64,000 nucleotides of DNA from Brachybacterium sp. P6-10-X1 (GTDB lineage Bacteria > Actinomycetota > Actinomycetes > Actinomycetales > Dermabacteraceae), in contig NZ_CP017297.1 in assembly GCF_001969445.1 (NCBI RefSeq), positions 3,906,001 through 3,970,000 of the forward strand. Reading direction: 5' to 3'. The notes under the pieces were generated by a model. It did no database searches. It was not told the DNA's origin and saw only the letters and a list, made by a program, of their open reading frames with translations. Below are positions 8,193 to 16,172 of the stretch, in pieces. Each line of letters opens with the position of its first letter. The stretch's first letter is position 1. A program made the position numbers and the translations under genes.

Positions 8193-9455
8193 ATGATCGA
8201 TCTGCGGCTCCTGCGCGAGAATCCCGATGCCGTCCGTGACGCCCAGAGGGCGCGTCGGCGAGACCCCTCTGCCGTCGACGCGGTGCTCGAGGCCGACTCC
8301 CGCTGGCGCGAGGCGACCGGATCCTTCGAGTCCGCGCGAGCCGAGCAGAAGGCCTTCGGCAAGCAGGTCGCCCAGGCCGCAGGCGAGGAGAAGCAGCGGC
8401 TGCTGGCCGAGGTCAAGCAGCTCGCCGCCGACGTCAAGCACCTGCAGGCGGAGGCCGACGAGGCCATCGCCGCCCGGGACACCCTGCTGCGCGCCATCCC
8501 GAACGTCGCCGAGGGCGCCCCCGAGGGGCTCGAGGACGACTTCGCCCTCCGCGAGACCGTCGGGGAGAACCCCGCCTTCGAGCACCCGGTCAAGGACCAT
8601 CTGGAGCTCGCCGAGGGTCTGAAGGCGATCGACATGGCCCGTGGCGCGAAGGTCTCCGGGGCCCGCTTCTACTTCCTCACCGGCGTCGGCGCCCAGCTCG
8701 AGCTCGCGATCCTGAACTCAGCGATCGACCAGGCCACGAAGGCCGGTTTCACCCCGATGATCACCCCGACCCTGGTGCTTCCCGAGTCGATGGAGGGCAC
8801 CGGCTTCCTCGGCGAGCACGCCGACGAGGTCTACCACCTCGACAAGGACGACGACCTCTACCTCGTCGGCACCAGCGAGGTGGCCCTGGCCAGCTACCAC
8901 AAGGACGAGGTCCTCGACCTCTCCGACGGCCCGATCCGCTACGCCGGCTGGAGCGCCTGCTACCGCCGCGAGGCCGGCAGCTACGGCAGGGACACCCGCG
9001 GTATCATCCGCGTCCACCAGTTCCACAAGGTCGAGATGTTCTCCTACTGCCGCATCGAGGACTCCTACGCGGAGCACGAGCGCCTGCTGGACCTCGAGCG
9101 CGAGATGCTCGCGCGGATCGACGTGCCCTACCGCATCATCGACACGGCCGCCGGCGACCTCGGCACCTCCGCCGCCCGCAAGTACGACTGCGAGGCGTGG
9201 ATGCCCAGCCAGAACACCTACCGCGAGCTCACCTCGACCTCGAACACCACCCAGTTCCAGGCGAGGCGGCTGAACATCCGCGAGCGCACCGTCGACGGCC
9301 TGCGCCCTGTCGCGACGCTGAACGGCACCCTCGGGACCACCCGCTTCATCGCGGCGATCCTCGAGAACCATCAGCGCCCCGACGGGTCGGTGGTGGTCCC
9401 GGAGGGACTGCGGCCCTACCTCGGCGGGCGTGAGGTCTTCGAGGTCACCGCCTGA
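8193..9455 (+). CDS. serS: Seryl-tRNA synthetase
   Basis: A 420-residue class II synthetase. The N-terminal antiparallel coiled-coil arm that grips the tRNA-Ser long arm is at about 25-105. The catalytic core then follows: [38 protein letters not shown], motif 2 around [15 protein letters not shown] and QFHKVEMF, the [16 protein letters not shown] region, and the motif 3 segment [18 protein letters not shown]. Motif 3 usually reads NGSGLAVGR in bacterial SerRS, so this form is slightly unusual. Both tRNA genes in the window are tRNA-Ser, its substrate. It lies 64 bp downstream of the divergent lipid kinase start. Confidence 0.95.
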   Translation: MIDLRLLRENPDAVRDAQRARRRDPSAVDAVLEADSRWREATGSFESARAEQKAFGKQVAQAAGEEKQRLLAEVKQLAADVKHLQAEADEAIAARDTLLRAIPNVAEGAPEGLEDDFALRETVGENPAFEHPVKDHLELAEGLKAIDMARGAKVSGARFYFLTGVGAQLELAILNSAIDQATKAGFTPMITPTLVLPESMEGTGFLGEHADEVYHLDKDDDLYLVGTSEVALASYHKDEVLDLSDGPIRYAGWSACYRREAGSYGRDTRGIIRVHQFHKVEMFSYCRIEDSYAEHERLLDLEREMLARIDVPYRIIDTAAGDLGTSAARKYDCEAWMPSQNTYRELTSTSNTTQFQARRLNIRERTVDGLRPVATLNGTLGTTRFIAAILENHQRPDGSVVVPEGLRPYLGGREVFEVTA

Positions 9456-9549
9456 GATGGCCTCCGCGTCCCCGCTGCGACGGCTCCTGGAGTCCGTGCG
9501 TCACCGTCGGTTCACCCGGGTGTCAGACCGTGCTGGAAGACTGGGGGAC

Positions 9550-10425
9550 ATGACCGCCCCGACCTCTCCGACGTCCCTGACCGATCCCGACGCGACCCGC
9601 ACCCGCCTGCAGGAGCACCTCGACGCCCTGGGCGGCGAGCAGCTGCTGGTGGGCCTCGACGTCGACGGCACGCTCGTCGATCACGACGGCGTCATGTCCC
9701 CGCCGATGCGCCGGGTGCTGCAGCGCACCGCTGACCAGCACACCGTCGTCATCGCCACCGGCCGCTCCATCGGCGCGACCCTGCCGATCGTCGAGGCCGC
9801 CGGCATCACCCGCGGCTACGCGGTGTGCTCCAACGGCGCGGTCACCGTCCAGCTGGATCCGGAGGCCGACGGGGGCCACCGCATCGTCGAGACCCGTTCC
9901 TTCCAGCCCGGCCATGCCCTGCGCACCCTGCGCGAGGTCCAGCCCGACGCCCACTACGCGGTCGAGACGGTCGACGGCGGCTTCCACGCCACCACCGGCT
10001 TCCAGGACGCCAGCTTCGGCGTCCAGGCGACCGAGCGCCCGCTGGATGACCTCATGGAGCTCGAAGCGGTGCGCGTGGTGGTCCATGTGCCCGATCTGTC
10101 CCCGCAGGAGTTCAGCGAGGTCATCGCCGCATCCGGCGTCCACGGCGTGGAGTACTCGATCGGGTGGACGGCCTGGCTGGACATGGCCGCTCCCGGCGTC
10201 TCCAAGGCCACGGCCCTCGAGGACATCCGCGCCCGGCTCGACATCGCCGCCGCGCACACCGTGGCCGTCGGCGACGGCTTCAACGACACCGAGATGCTCA
10301 CCTGGGCCGGGGTCGGGATCGCGATGGGGCAGGCACCGCAGGGCGTGAAGGACGTCGCGGACGTGGTCACCGACTCCGTCTACGAGGACGGCACGGTGCT
10401 GGTGCTGGAGGCGCTGCGGGGCTGA
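9550..10425 (+). CDS. HAD-superfamily Cof-type phosphatase
   Basis: A 291-residue hydrolase of the Cof/YbiV (HAD IIB) type. Motif I is GLDVDGTLVD (two catalytic Asp), motif II lies in VVIATGRS, the conserved Lys is in GVSKATAL, and motifs III/IV are VGDGFNDTEMLTWAG. A cap domain of about 100 residues lies between motifs II and III. Such enzymes dephosphorylate sugar phosphates or flavin and pyridoxal phosphates; the substrate cannot be told from sequence. GGGGG lies just upstream of the ATG. The position after serS suggests possible readthrough, but 94 bp separate them. Confidence 0.85.
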   Translation: MTAPTSPTSLTDPDATRTRLQEHLDALGGEQLLVGLDVDGTLVDHDGVMSPPMRRVLQRTADQHTVVIATGRSIGATLPIVEAAGITRGYAVCSNGAVTVQLDPEADGGHRIVETRSFQPGHALRTLREVQPDAHYAVETVDGGFHATTGFQDASFGVQATERPLDDLMELEAVRVVVHVPDLSPQEFSEVIAASGVHGVEYSIGWTAWLDMAAPGVSKATALEDIRARLDIAAAHTVAVGDGFNDTEMLTWAGVGIAMGQAPQGVKDVADVVTDSVYEDGTVLVLEALRG

Positions 10426-10454
10426 TCAGCGGTTCCGGGGCTGATCAGCGGTTC
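10417..10454. repeat. 19-bp tandem duplication spanning two convergent stop codons
   Basis: The unit CGGGGCTGATCAGCGGTTC occurs twice in tandem, followed by the first eight bases of a third copy. Each unit carries the palindrome TGATCA, which contains a TGA on both strands. The HAD gene stops in the first copy (TGA 10423-10425). The convergent quinone oxidoreductase gene stops in the second (complement of 10445-10447). The duplication therefore left both proteins intact while adding a spacer. Confidence 0.85.
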
Positions 10455-11419
10455 CGGGGCTGCGTCTCCGCGACCTCCAGGACCACCTTGCCCAGATGCC
10501 CACCCTCGCGCAGCACGTCATGCGCCTCCGCGGCGCGCTCGAGCGGGAATCGGGCATGGATCGGGATCTGCAGCGACCCATCGGCCAGCAGCGGCCAGAC
10601 CAGCTCGCGGGTGGCCTCGAGGATCTCGCGCTTGCCCTCGGTGCGCCGCGAGCGCAGCGTGGTGCCGATGACGCGGGCGCGCTTGCCCATCAGCATCCCG
10701 ATCGGCAGCTCGCCGCTGGCCCCGCCGAGGGTGCCGATGATGACCAGACGGCCGTGCTCGCGCAGCATCGACACGTTGTCCGCGAGCGCGGAGCCGCCGA
10801 CCACGTCGAGGATCACGTCGGCCCCGCCGGTCTCCCGCACCGCCTCGAGCAGGTCGGTGGTGCGGCGGTTCCAGGCGGCGTCGGCCCCCAGCTCCCGCAC
10901 GCGCGCGATCGCCTCCTCGGAGCCGACGGTGGTCAGCACCCGGGCGCCGAGCTGCCGCGCCAGCTGGATCGCGACGGTGCCGATGCCGCCGGTGCCGCCG
11001 TGGATCAGCACGGTCTCGCCGTCGCGCAGGCGCCCTTCGAGCACCAGGTTGGAGACGACGGTCGCGCACACCTCGACCACCCCGGCGGCCTCGACCAGGT
11101 CGGTGTTCTCGGGCACCGGCAGCAGCTGGCCCTCGGGGACCGCGACCACCTCGGCGTAGCCGCCGCCCGCCAGCAGCGCCACCACGGCTTCGCCGGTGTC
11201 CCGGCGGCGGCCGGAGATCTCCAGGCCGGGCAGCTCGGAGGCACCCGGGGGCGGCGGGTACTTCCCGGCGGTCTGGGCCACGTCGGCGCGGTTCACGCCG
11301 GCGGCGACCACGTCGACGAGAACCTCGCCGGGGGCAGGGACGGGCTCGGGCAGGTCCACCGGTTCGAGGTGGTGGTCCTCGGTGATGGCGATCGCGCGCA
11401 TGGTCACGGGGCCGGTCAC
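10445..11419 (-). CDS. Quinone oxidoreductase (zinc-free MDR family, PIG3-like)
   Basis: A 324-residue NADPH-dependent reductase. Typical features are ITEDHHLEPVDLPEPVPAPGEVLV, GVNRADVAQTAGKYPPPPG, GLEISG, the nucleotide loop IHGGTGGIGTVAIQLARQLGA and IVDV-like strands, and a C-terminal HARFPLERAAEAHDVLREGGHLGKVVL. No structural or catalytic zinc ligands are present, which separates it from zinc alcohol dehydrogenases. It probably reduces quinones or other activated carbonyls. Its GTG overlaps the stop of the upstream gene by 4 bp (GTGA), so the two MDR enzymes are a coupled pair. An internal ATG at 11401 (MRAIAI) is a possible alternative start. Confidence 0.85.
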   Translation of the reverse strand: MTGPVTMRAIAITEDHHLEPVDLPEPVPAPGEVLVDVVAAGVNRADVAQTAGKYPPPPGASELPGLEISGRRRDTGEAVVALLAGGGYAEVVAVPEGQLLPVPENTDLVEAAGVVEVCATVVSNLVLEGRLRDGETVLIHGGTGGIGTVAIQLARQLGARVLTTVGSEEAIARVRELGADAAWNRRTTDLLEAVRETGGADVILDVVGGSALADNVSMLREHGRLVIIGTLGGASGELPIGMLMGKRARVIGTTLRSRRTEGKREILEATRELVWPLLADGSLQIPIHARFPLERAAEAHDVLREGGHLGKVVLEVAETQPRNR

Positions 11420-12393
11420 TGGGTCACGTCCACGACGGTGCGGCCCCGGGTCTCGCCGGCGAGGATCCGCGGCGCGTAGGAGATCGTCTCCGACAGTCCG
11501 ATGCTGGTGGTCATCGAATCCAGCAGGTCGAGGTCGAGCTCGTGGGCCAGCGCGTCCCAGGCCCGCTCGCGCAGAGCCGGCGGGGCCTCGACCGAGTTCA
11601 CCCCGGCGAGGGTCACGTGGCGCAGGATGAACGGCATGACGGACGTCGGCAGATCCATCCCCTGGGCGAGGCCGTAGGCCGCGACCACGCCACCCCAGGA
11701 CGTCTGCGCGAGGACGTTGGCGAGCGTCGTACTGCCCACGGCGTCGATCGCCCCGGCCCAGCGCTGGGACTGCAGGGGCTTGCCGATCTCGTCGCCGAGC
11801 TCGCCACGGTCGATCACCTCGCTGGCCCCGAGGTCACGCAGGTACTCCGCGTTCTCCCCGGTCCGACCGGTCGAGGCCACGACGCGGTGTCCGCGGCCCG
11901 CCAGGAGAGCGACGGCGACCGATCCTGCGCCGCCGGAAGCACCCGTGACCAGCACGTCCCCGTCCTCCGGGGTGACGCCGCCGTCCTCGAGGCGCAGCAC
12001 CGAGAGCATCGCCGTGAATCCGGCGGTGCCGATGGCGGCGGCCCGCTCGGGGGAGAGGTCCGCGGGCAGGCGCACCAGGGCGTCGGGGCGCACGCGGGCG
12101 CGGGTGGCGAAGCCGCCGTGCAGGGTCTCGCCGATGCCGTCGCCGTCCAGGATCACGAGATCGCCGGCGGAGTACTCCTCGGCCTCCGAGGCGGTCACGC
12201 GCCCCACCAGGTCGATGCCGGGGATCAGTGGGAAGCGACGGACGATGCCCTGGCCGGCGATCGCCATGCCGTCCTTGTAGTTGTAGCTGGAGAAGAGCAC
12301 GTCCAGCTCGACGGGGCCCGCCAGCAGGGCTTCGTCGGCGTCCTCGACGAGGCGGGCGTCGGCCCCCTCGGCATCGATCAGTACGGCGCGCAT
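11416..12393 (-). CDS. Acrylyl-CoA reductase-like MDR oxidoreductase (AcuI/YhdH family)
   Basis: A 325-residue protein starting MRAVLID. It has the YhdH/AcuI signature set: VLFSSYNYKDGMAIAG, IVRRFPLIPGIDLVG, the NADPH-binding VLVTGASGGAGSVAVALLAG, VVASTGRTGENAEYLRDLGA, and a C-terminal LAGVNSVEAPPALRERAW. Characterised relatives reduce acryloyl-CoA with NADPH and detoxify acrylate; that substrate is only inferred here. The start was set at the conserved MRAV rather than the longer open frame, which runs back through the tRNA gene. It is the first gene of a two-gene unit with the quinone oxidoreductase. Confidence 0.85.
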   Translation of the reverse strand: MRAVLIDAEGADARLVEDADEALLAGPVELDVLFSSYNYKDGMAIAGQGIVRRFPLIPGIDLVGRVTASEAEEYSAGDLVILDGDGIGETLHGGFATRARVRPDALVRLPADLSPERAAAIGTAGFTAMLSVLRLEDGGVTPEDGDVLVTGASGGAGSVAVALLAGRGHRVVASTGRTGENAEYLRDLGASEVIDRGELGDEIGKPLQSQRWAGAIDAVGSTTLANVLAQTSWGGVVAAYGLAQGMDLPTSVMPFILRHVTLAGVNSVEAPPALRERAWDALAHELDLDLLDSMTTSIGLSETISYAPRILAGETRGRTVVDVTQ

Positions 12394-12499
12394 GGAGACG
12401 CTCCTCTCCTCGACTGCAGGTGCCGCCAGCCTATGCCCCGTGCGGTGGCCGGGTGAGCGCCGCGGCCCCGGTACACTGCCCGGGTGCCTCCGGGCACCG

Positions 12500-12587
12500 G
12501 GAGGGTTGTCAGAGCGGCCGAATGAGATGGTCTTGAAAACCATTGTGCGGTGACCCCGTACCGCGGGTTCGAATCCCGCACCCTCCG
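12500..12587 (+). tRNA. tRNA-Ser (anticodon TGA)
   Basis: The acceptor stem GGAGGGT pairs with ACCCTCC, followed by discriminator G. The anticodon stem ATGGT/ACCAT encloses CTTGAAA, giving anticodon TGA (serine). The T arm is GCGGG-TTCGAAT-CCCGC, and a long variable arm typical of serine tRNAs is present. The CCA end is not encoded. It lies between the divergent AcuI-like gene and the remains of an SDR gene. Confidence 0.95.
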
Positions 12588-12628
12588 CCCGAGATGCCGC
12601 AGATCAGCTCCCAGCCGGTCGCCGCCGC

Positions 12629-13284
12629 TCAGGACGGTGCGAAGCGCGCCTCGGACCGTGCCCAGGCGGTGACCTCCCGGGCCAGTCCGCGGTCCAGGGC
12701 GGTCGCCGAGCGTCGCAGGAACGTCGGCCGGCCCCGCAGGGCACCACGACCGTCGGGACCGATGTAGGACCCCGGGGGCAGAGGCTGGGTGGCGGATCAC
12801 TCAGGTCGATCGACCCGAACGTGTGCGCGTCGGAGGCGACGACCACGACCCGCTCCCGCACCAGCGGCAGCAGGGTCTCGGTGAGGAGCAGGGGAGCGAG
12901 CGCGTTGACCGCCATCATCCGCTCGAATCCGTCGGTCGTCTCCTCGCGGCGCCGGGTGACGACCCCGGCGACATGGATCAGCAGGTCGATCCCACCCGGT
13001 CCGATCAGACGCATGATCTCCTCGGCGCCCTCGCGCACCGACGACAGGTCCGAGAGGTCCAGGCGTGCCAGGCGCACCGCGTCCGGCCGACCGGTCTCGC
13101 GGATGATCCGCTGAGCGACGACCTCGCCCTTGCTGCGGGAGCGGACCGGAAGGACGAGGTCGGCACCCCAGAGCGCCAGCTGCAGCGCCGCCTCCCGGCC
13201 GAGGCCGTCGCTCGCACCCGTCATCACGACGGTGTGACCGGTGAGATCGGGCACGGGCAGGTGCTCCCAGTCCATCGCGGTCAT
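12629..13284 (-). pseudogene. Short-chain dehydrogenase with internal deletion and frameshift
   Basis: The N-terminal part (from ATG 13284) is a normal Rossmann segment: HTVVMTGASDGLGREAALQL, then DLSDLSSVREGA and MMAVNALAPLLLTETLLPLV, ending at VVVASDAHTFGSIDLSDPP. The frame then turns to nonsense. In a neighbouring frame from 12781 to a TGA at 12629, the sequence reads LPPGSYIGPDGRGALRGRPT and ends ARSEARFAPS, which is the usual C-terminus of protochlorophyllide-reductase-like SDRs. The middle of the enzyme, including the catalytic Tyr-x-x-x-Lys, is missing. NNAG is also altered to HVAG. The residual frame would continue to 12604 as a 226-residue hybrid. I call it a decayed gene. Confidence 0.8.
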
Positions 13285-13387
13285 CGTGCCTTCATACGGA
13301 CCGCCGTGGATCGCCCTCCGCCCGCGTAGCATGAGCGTGTCGTCGCTCCCGTCGACACCGCCCGGATCCCCGCAAGGAGAGTCAGCG

Positions 13388-15106
13388 ATGGCCCAGTACA
13401 CAGGTGTTGCCGTGAGCCCCGGTCGCGTGATCGGCACGATCCGATCGATGGCCCCACCGGTCGCCGAGCCGCCGGGGAACGAGAAGATCTCCGAGGGCGC
13501 GGACCCGGCCGTCGAGGCGGAGCGGATCCCGGTCGCCGCGGCGGCCGTGCAGGAGGCCCTGACCCGTCTGGCCGAGCGCGCCCCGGGTGACGGGAAGAAG
13601 ATCCTCGAGGCCACCGCGCAGATGGCGGCGGATCCCTCCCTGACCCAGACCGCGCAGGGCTTCGTGCTCTCCGGCGGCAAGTCCCCGGCGCGCGCCGTCT
13701 GGGAGGCCGGCGACCAAGTCGCCACCATGCTCGAGGGCCTGGGCGGCTACATGGCCGAGCGCGCGACGGACGTGCGCGACGTGCGCGCCCGCATCGTCGC
13801 CGAGCTGCGCGGCGAGCAGGCCCCCGGGATCCCGGACGTCACCGAGCCCTTCGTGCTCACCGCGATCGACCTCGCCCCGGCCGATACCGCCACCCTCGAC
13901 CCGACCCGGGTGATCGCCCTGATCACCTCCGACGGCGGTCCCCAGTCGCACACCGCGATCCTTGCCCGCCAGCTGGGCCTGCCCGCGATCGTGGCGGCCA
14001 AGAGCATCCACGAGTTCGCCGACGGCACCGAGGTGTTCGTCGACGCCGGGCTGGGCACCATCACCGACGAGGTCACCGAGGAGCACCACCGCTTCGCCGA
14101 GGCCTGGGCCGAGCTGCAGAAGAACCCGCTGACCTACGAGGGCGGGGGAGGGGTCCTGGCCGACGGGACCCGCGTGCAGCTGCTGGCCAACATCGGCGGC
14201 GCGGCCGACGCCGAGAAGGCCGCCGCGGCGCACGCCGACGGGGTGGGTCTGTTCCGCACCGAGTTCCTGTTCCTGGACCGCGAGGACGAGCCGAGCGTCC
14301 CGGAGCAGACGTCGGCCTATGTCGAGGCGTTCGCGCACATGGCCGGCAAGAAGGTCGTGGTGCGCACCATCGATGCCGGCGCCGACAAGCCGCTGCCGTT
14401 CCTCACCGACGCCGACGAGCCCAACCCGGCTCTCGGGGTGCGGGCCTACCGCACCTCCTGGGAGAAGCGCTCGGTGCTGACCAACCAGCTCGACGCGATC
14501 GCCGCCGCCGCCGAGCAGTCCGAGGCGACGCCCTGGGTGATGGCCCCGATGATCGCCACCGTCACCGAGACCGAGGACTTCGCGGCCCTGTGCCGGGAGC
14601 GGAACCTCCACCCCGCCGGGATCATGGTCGAGACCCCGTCGGCCGCGATCACCGCGGACCGACACCTGGCCGCCTGCGACTTCGCGTCCATCGGCACCAA
14701 CGACCTCACCCAGTACACGATGGCCGCCGACCGTCAGCTGGGCTCCCTGGCCCATCTCAACAACCCGTGGCAGCCCTCGGTGCTGTCCCTGGTCAAGGCC
14801 ACCTGCGACGGGGCCCGCGCCGCCGGCGGCGACCCCGAGGCCTTCGGGGAGAAGGCCGCCAAACCCGTGGGCGTGTGCGGCGAGGCCGCGGGTGACCCGG
14901 GCCTGGCCGTGGTGCTCGTCGGTCTCGGCGTGAACAGCCTGTCCATGACCCCGCGAGCGCTGCCCGCGGTCGCGAAGGTCCTCTCCACCGTCACCCTCGA
15001 GGAGGCGAAGGCGCTCGCGGCGCAGGCCGTCGGCGCCCGCACGGCCGAGGAGGCCATGCATGCGGTGCGCGCCGGGCTGCCGGTCCTGGGGGAGCTGGGA
15101 CTGTGA
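13388..15106 (+). CDS. ptsI: PTS enzyme I (phosphoenolpyruvate-protein phosphotransferase)
   Basis: A 572-residue cytoplasmic protein that takes phosphate from PEP and passes it to HPr. The N-terminal HPr-binding and phosphohistidine domains contain the active site GGPQSHTAILAR (His188). The C-terminal PEP-binding barrel has GVGLFRTEFLFLDR, RTIDAGADKPLPF, MVETPSAAI, SIGTNDLTQYTMAADR and the conserved Cys in GVCGEAAGDP. AAGGAGA precedes the ATG at the right distance. It faces ptsH, mtlD and mtlA on the other strand, so the general and mannitol-specific PTS parts are neighbours but not co-transcribed. Confidence 0.97.
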   Translation: MAQYTGVAVSPGRVIGTIRSMAPPVAEPPGNEKISEGADPAVEAERIPVAAAAVQEALTRLAERAPGDGKKILEATAQMAADPSLTQTAQGFVLSGGKSPARAVWEAGDQVATMLEGLGGYMAERATDVRDVRARIVAELRGEQAPGIPDVTEPFVLTAIDLAPADTATLDPTRVIALITSDGGPQSHTAILARQLGLPAIVAAKSIHEFADGTEVFVDAGLGTITDEVTEEHHRFAEAWAELQKNPLTYEGGGGVLADGTRVQLLANIGGAADAEKAAAAHADGVGLFRTEFLFLDREDEPSVPEQTSAYVEAFAHMAGKKVVVRTIDAGADKPLPFLTDADEPNPALGVRAYRTSWEKRSVLTNQLDAIAAAAEQSEATPWVMAPMIATVTETEDFAALCRERNLHPAGIMVETPSAAITADRHLAACDFASIGTNDLTQYTMAADRQLGSLAHLNNPWQPSVLSLVKATCDGARAAGGDPEAFGEKAAKPVGVCGEAAGDPGLAVVLVGLGVNSLSMTPRALPAVAKVLSTVTLEEAKALAAQAVGARTAEEAMHAVRAGLPVLGELGL

Positions 15107-15159
15107 TGCGCTGACTGCAGCACAAGTGGGCCCGTGCACGTTCGCCTACCGCGTGAGAA

Positions 15160-15528
15160 TCATGGGCAGTCGATGAGCTCGTACGAGAAGTCAGCTTTGT
15201 CGTAGGAGTTTCCGGAGCCGGTCGCGTTTACAGTCTGTCGAACACCGCAACCGCGGTCTGAGGCATTCTCGAAGACGGGAATCATTCCCCCGTTAGCACC
15301 CCGATCGACCATAGACTCGCACAGGTTAGAGAACGGCCACGGCATCCATCCGCAGGTGTAACCCTTGACCTCACCGTTGTTGCGAAGAACCTCGTTCACC
15401 TCGGCGTTGGTGAAGTCGTTGACGAGAGTATTGTAAGCACTCGCCACGGGCGCTCCGACAGTGATCAGGGTGCCAGCGGCGGCAAGCGTTGCGGCTGCTG
15501 TCAGTGCCTTCTTGATCGTTCGCATCAT
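15160..15528 (-). CDS. Small secreted four-cysteine protein of unknown function
   Basis: A 122-residue protein with a strong GGAGAGG ribosome-binding site before ATGATG. Residues 1-31 are a Sec signal peptide (basic RTIKKA, hydrophobic core, cut near ASA-YNTL). The mature chain of about 91 residues has four cysteines (in KGYTCGW, SNLCES, RGCGVR and the terminal LIDCP), compatible with two disulphides. It is rich in Asn/Gly and aromatic residues. I recognise no family. Hand counts over parts of this segment give about 55% GC, clearly lower than its neighbours, which suggests recent acquisition. It sits between convergent ptsI and ptsH and has its own promoter-like sequence. A toxin, an inhibitor and a cell-surface factor are all possible. 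Confidence 0.65.
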   Translation of the reverse strand: MMRTIKKALTAAATLAAAGTLITVGAPVASAYNTLVNDFTNAEVNEVLRNNGEVKGYTCGWMPWPFSNLCESMVDRGANGGMIPVFENASDRGCGVRQTVNATGSGNSYDKADFSYELIDCP

Positions 15529-15662
15529 TTCCTCTCCATAGAGGGCTCAACTGTGGCCCAATACTCCGGTTGGCAACGCCGAGGCAAACACATTCGTTGC
15601 GGCGAGTCGAATTTCGGGACTAAACGAGATGCTTGACGATTCACGGGTATTCCGATATTTGA

Positions 15663-15691
15663 ATGTGAGATGCTAATTAGGGCGCTGTCAA
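15663..15691 (-). promoter_or_regulatory. Candidate sigma-70 promoter for the small secreted protein gene
   Basis: On the minus strand a perfect TTGACA (complement of 15686-15691) lies 17 bp before TCACAT (complement of 15663-15668), about 135 bp upstream of the secreted-protein ATG. The -35 is perfect and the -10 is poor. The surrounding 180 bp are about 52% GC by hand count. Confidence 0.4.
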
Positions 15692-15744
15692 AGAGGCTTG
15701 AAAGCGTCCCTGGATGCCAAGTCGACGGTGCTCACATGAAAGCA

Positions 15745-15781
15745 GGGAAGGGGCGGCAAGCCTATTGTCCTGCCCCTTCCC
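15745..15781 (-). terminator. Terminator hairpin after ptsH
   Basis: GGGAAGGGGC (15745-15754) and GCCCCTTCCC (15772-15781) form a perfect 10-bp stem with a 17-base loop. It lies 20 bp beyond the ptsH stop in the direction of transcription, followed on that strand by TGCTTTC. It would end the mtlA-mtlD-ptsH transcript before the AT-richer segment. Confidence 0.75.
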
Positions 15782-15800
15782 CTTGAGGCGCCCGCGCTGC

Positions 15801-16073
15801 TCACTCCTCGGCGTCGAGGTCCTTCTCCAGCAGGTCCGCGAGAGCGTTCACCGACTCATCGGCGCCCTCACCCTCGGCGCGCAGGGTGACCTCATCGCCC
15901 TTGCCCGCGCCGAGCGTCATCAGCATCAGCATGCTGGAGGCCTGGACGGGGCTGCCGCCCGGCTTCTCGATGGTGACGGTCGCGGGCTGCTCGCCGGCCG
16001 CCTGCGCGAAGATTCCCGCGGGGCGCGCGTGGAGCCCGGAGGCGCTGGCGATGGTGACGGTGCGCTCTGCCAT
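15801..16073 (-). CDS. ptsH: PTS phosphocarrier protein HPr
   Basis: A 90-residue HPr that relays phosphate from enzyme I to the mannitol EIIA domain. The active His15 is in SGLHARPAG and the regulatory-position Ser46 is in QASSMLMLM. Actinobacteria generally lack strong HPr kinase control, so Ser46 may be structural only. It follows mtlD by 100 bp on the same strand and ends at a strong hairpin. Its distance from ptsI, which points the opposite way, means HPr and enzyme I are made from different transcripts. Confidence 0.95.
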   Translation of the reverse strand: MAERTVTIASASGLHARPAGIFAQAAGEQPATVTIEKPGGSPVQASSMLMLMTLGAGKGDEVTLRAEGEGADESVNALADLLEKDLDAEE

Positions 16074-16172
16074 GGTGTGTGCCTTTCGACGGGCCGCCGC
16101 ACGGTGAGCGGCGGATACTGGGCGCGGTCGTCCGCGCCGGGTTCGTACGGTCTGGGGACGAATATACCGGGA

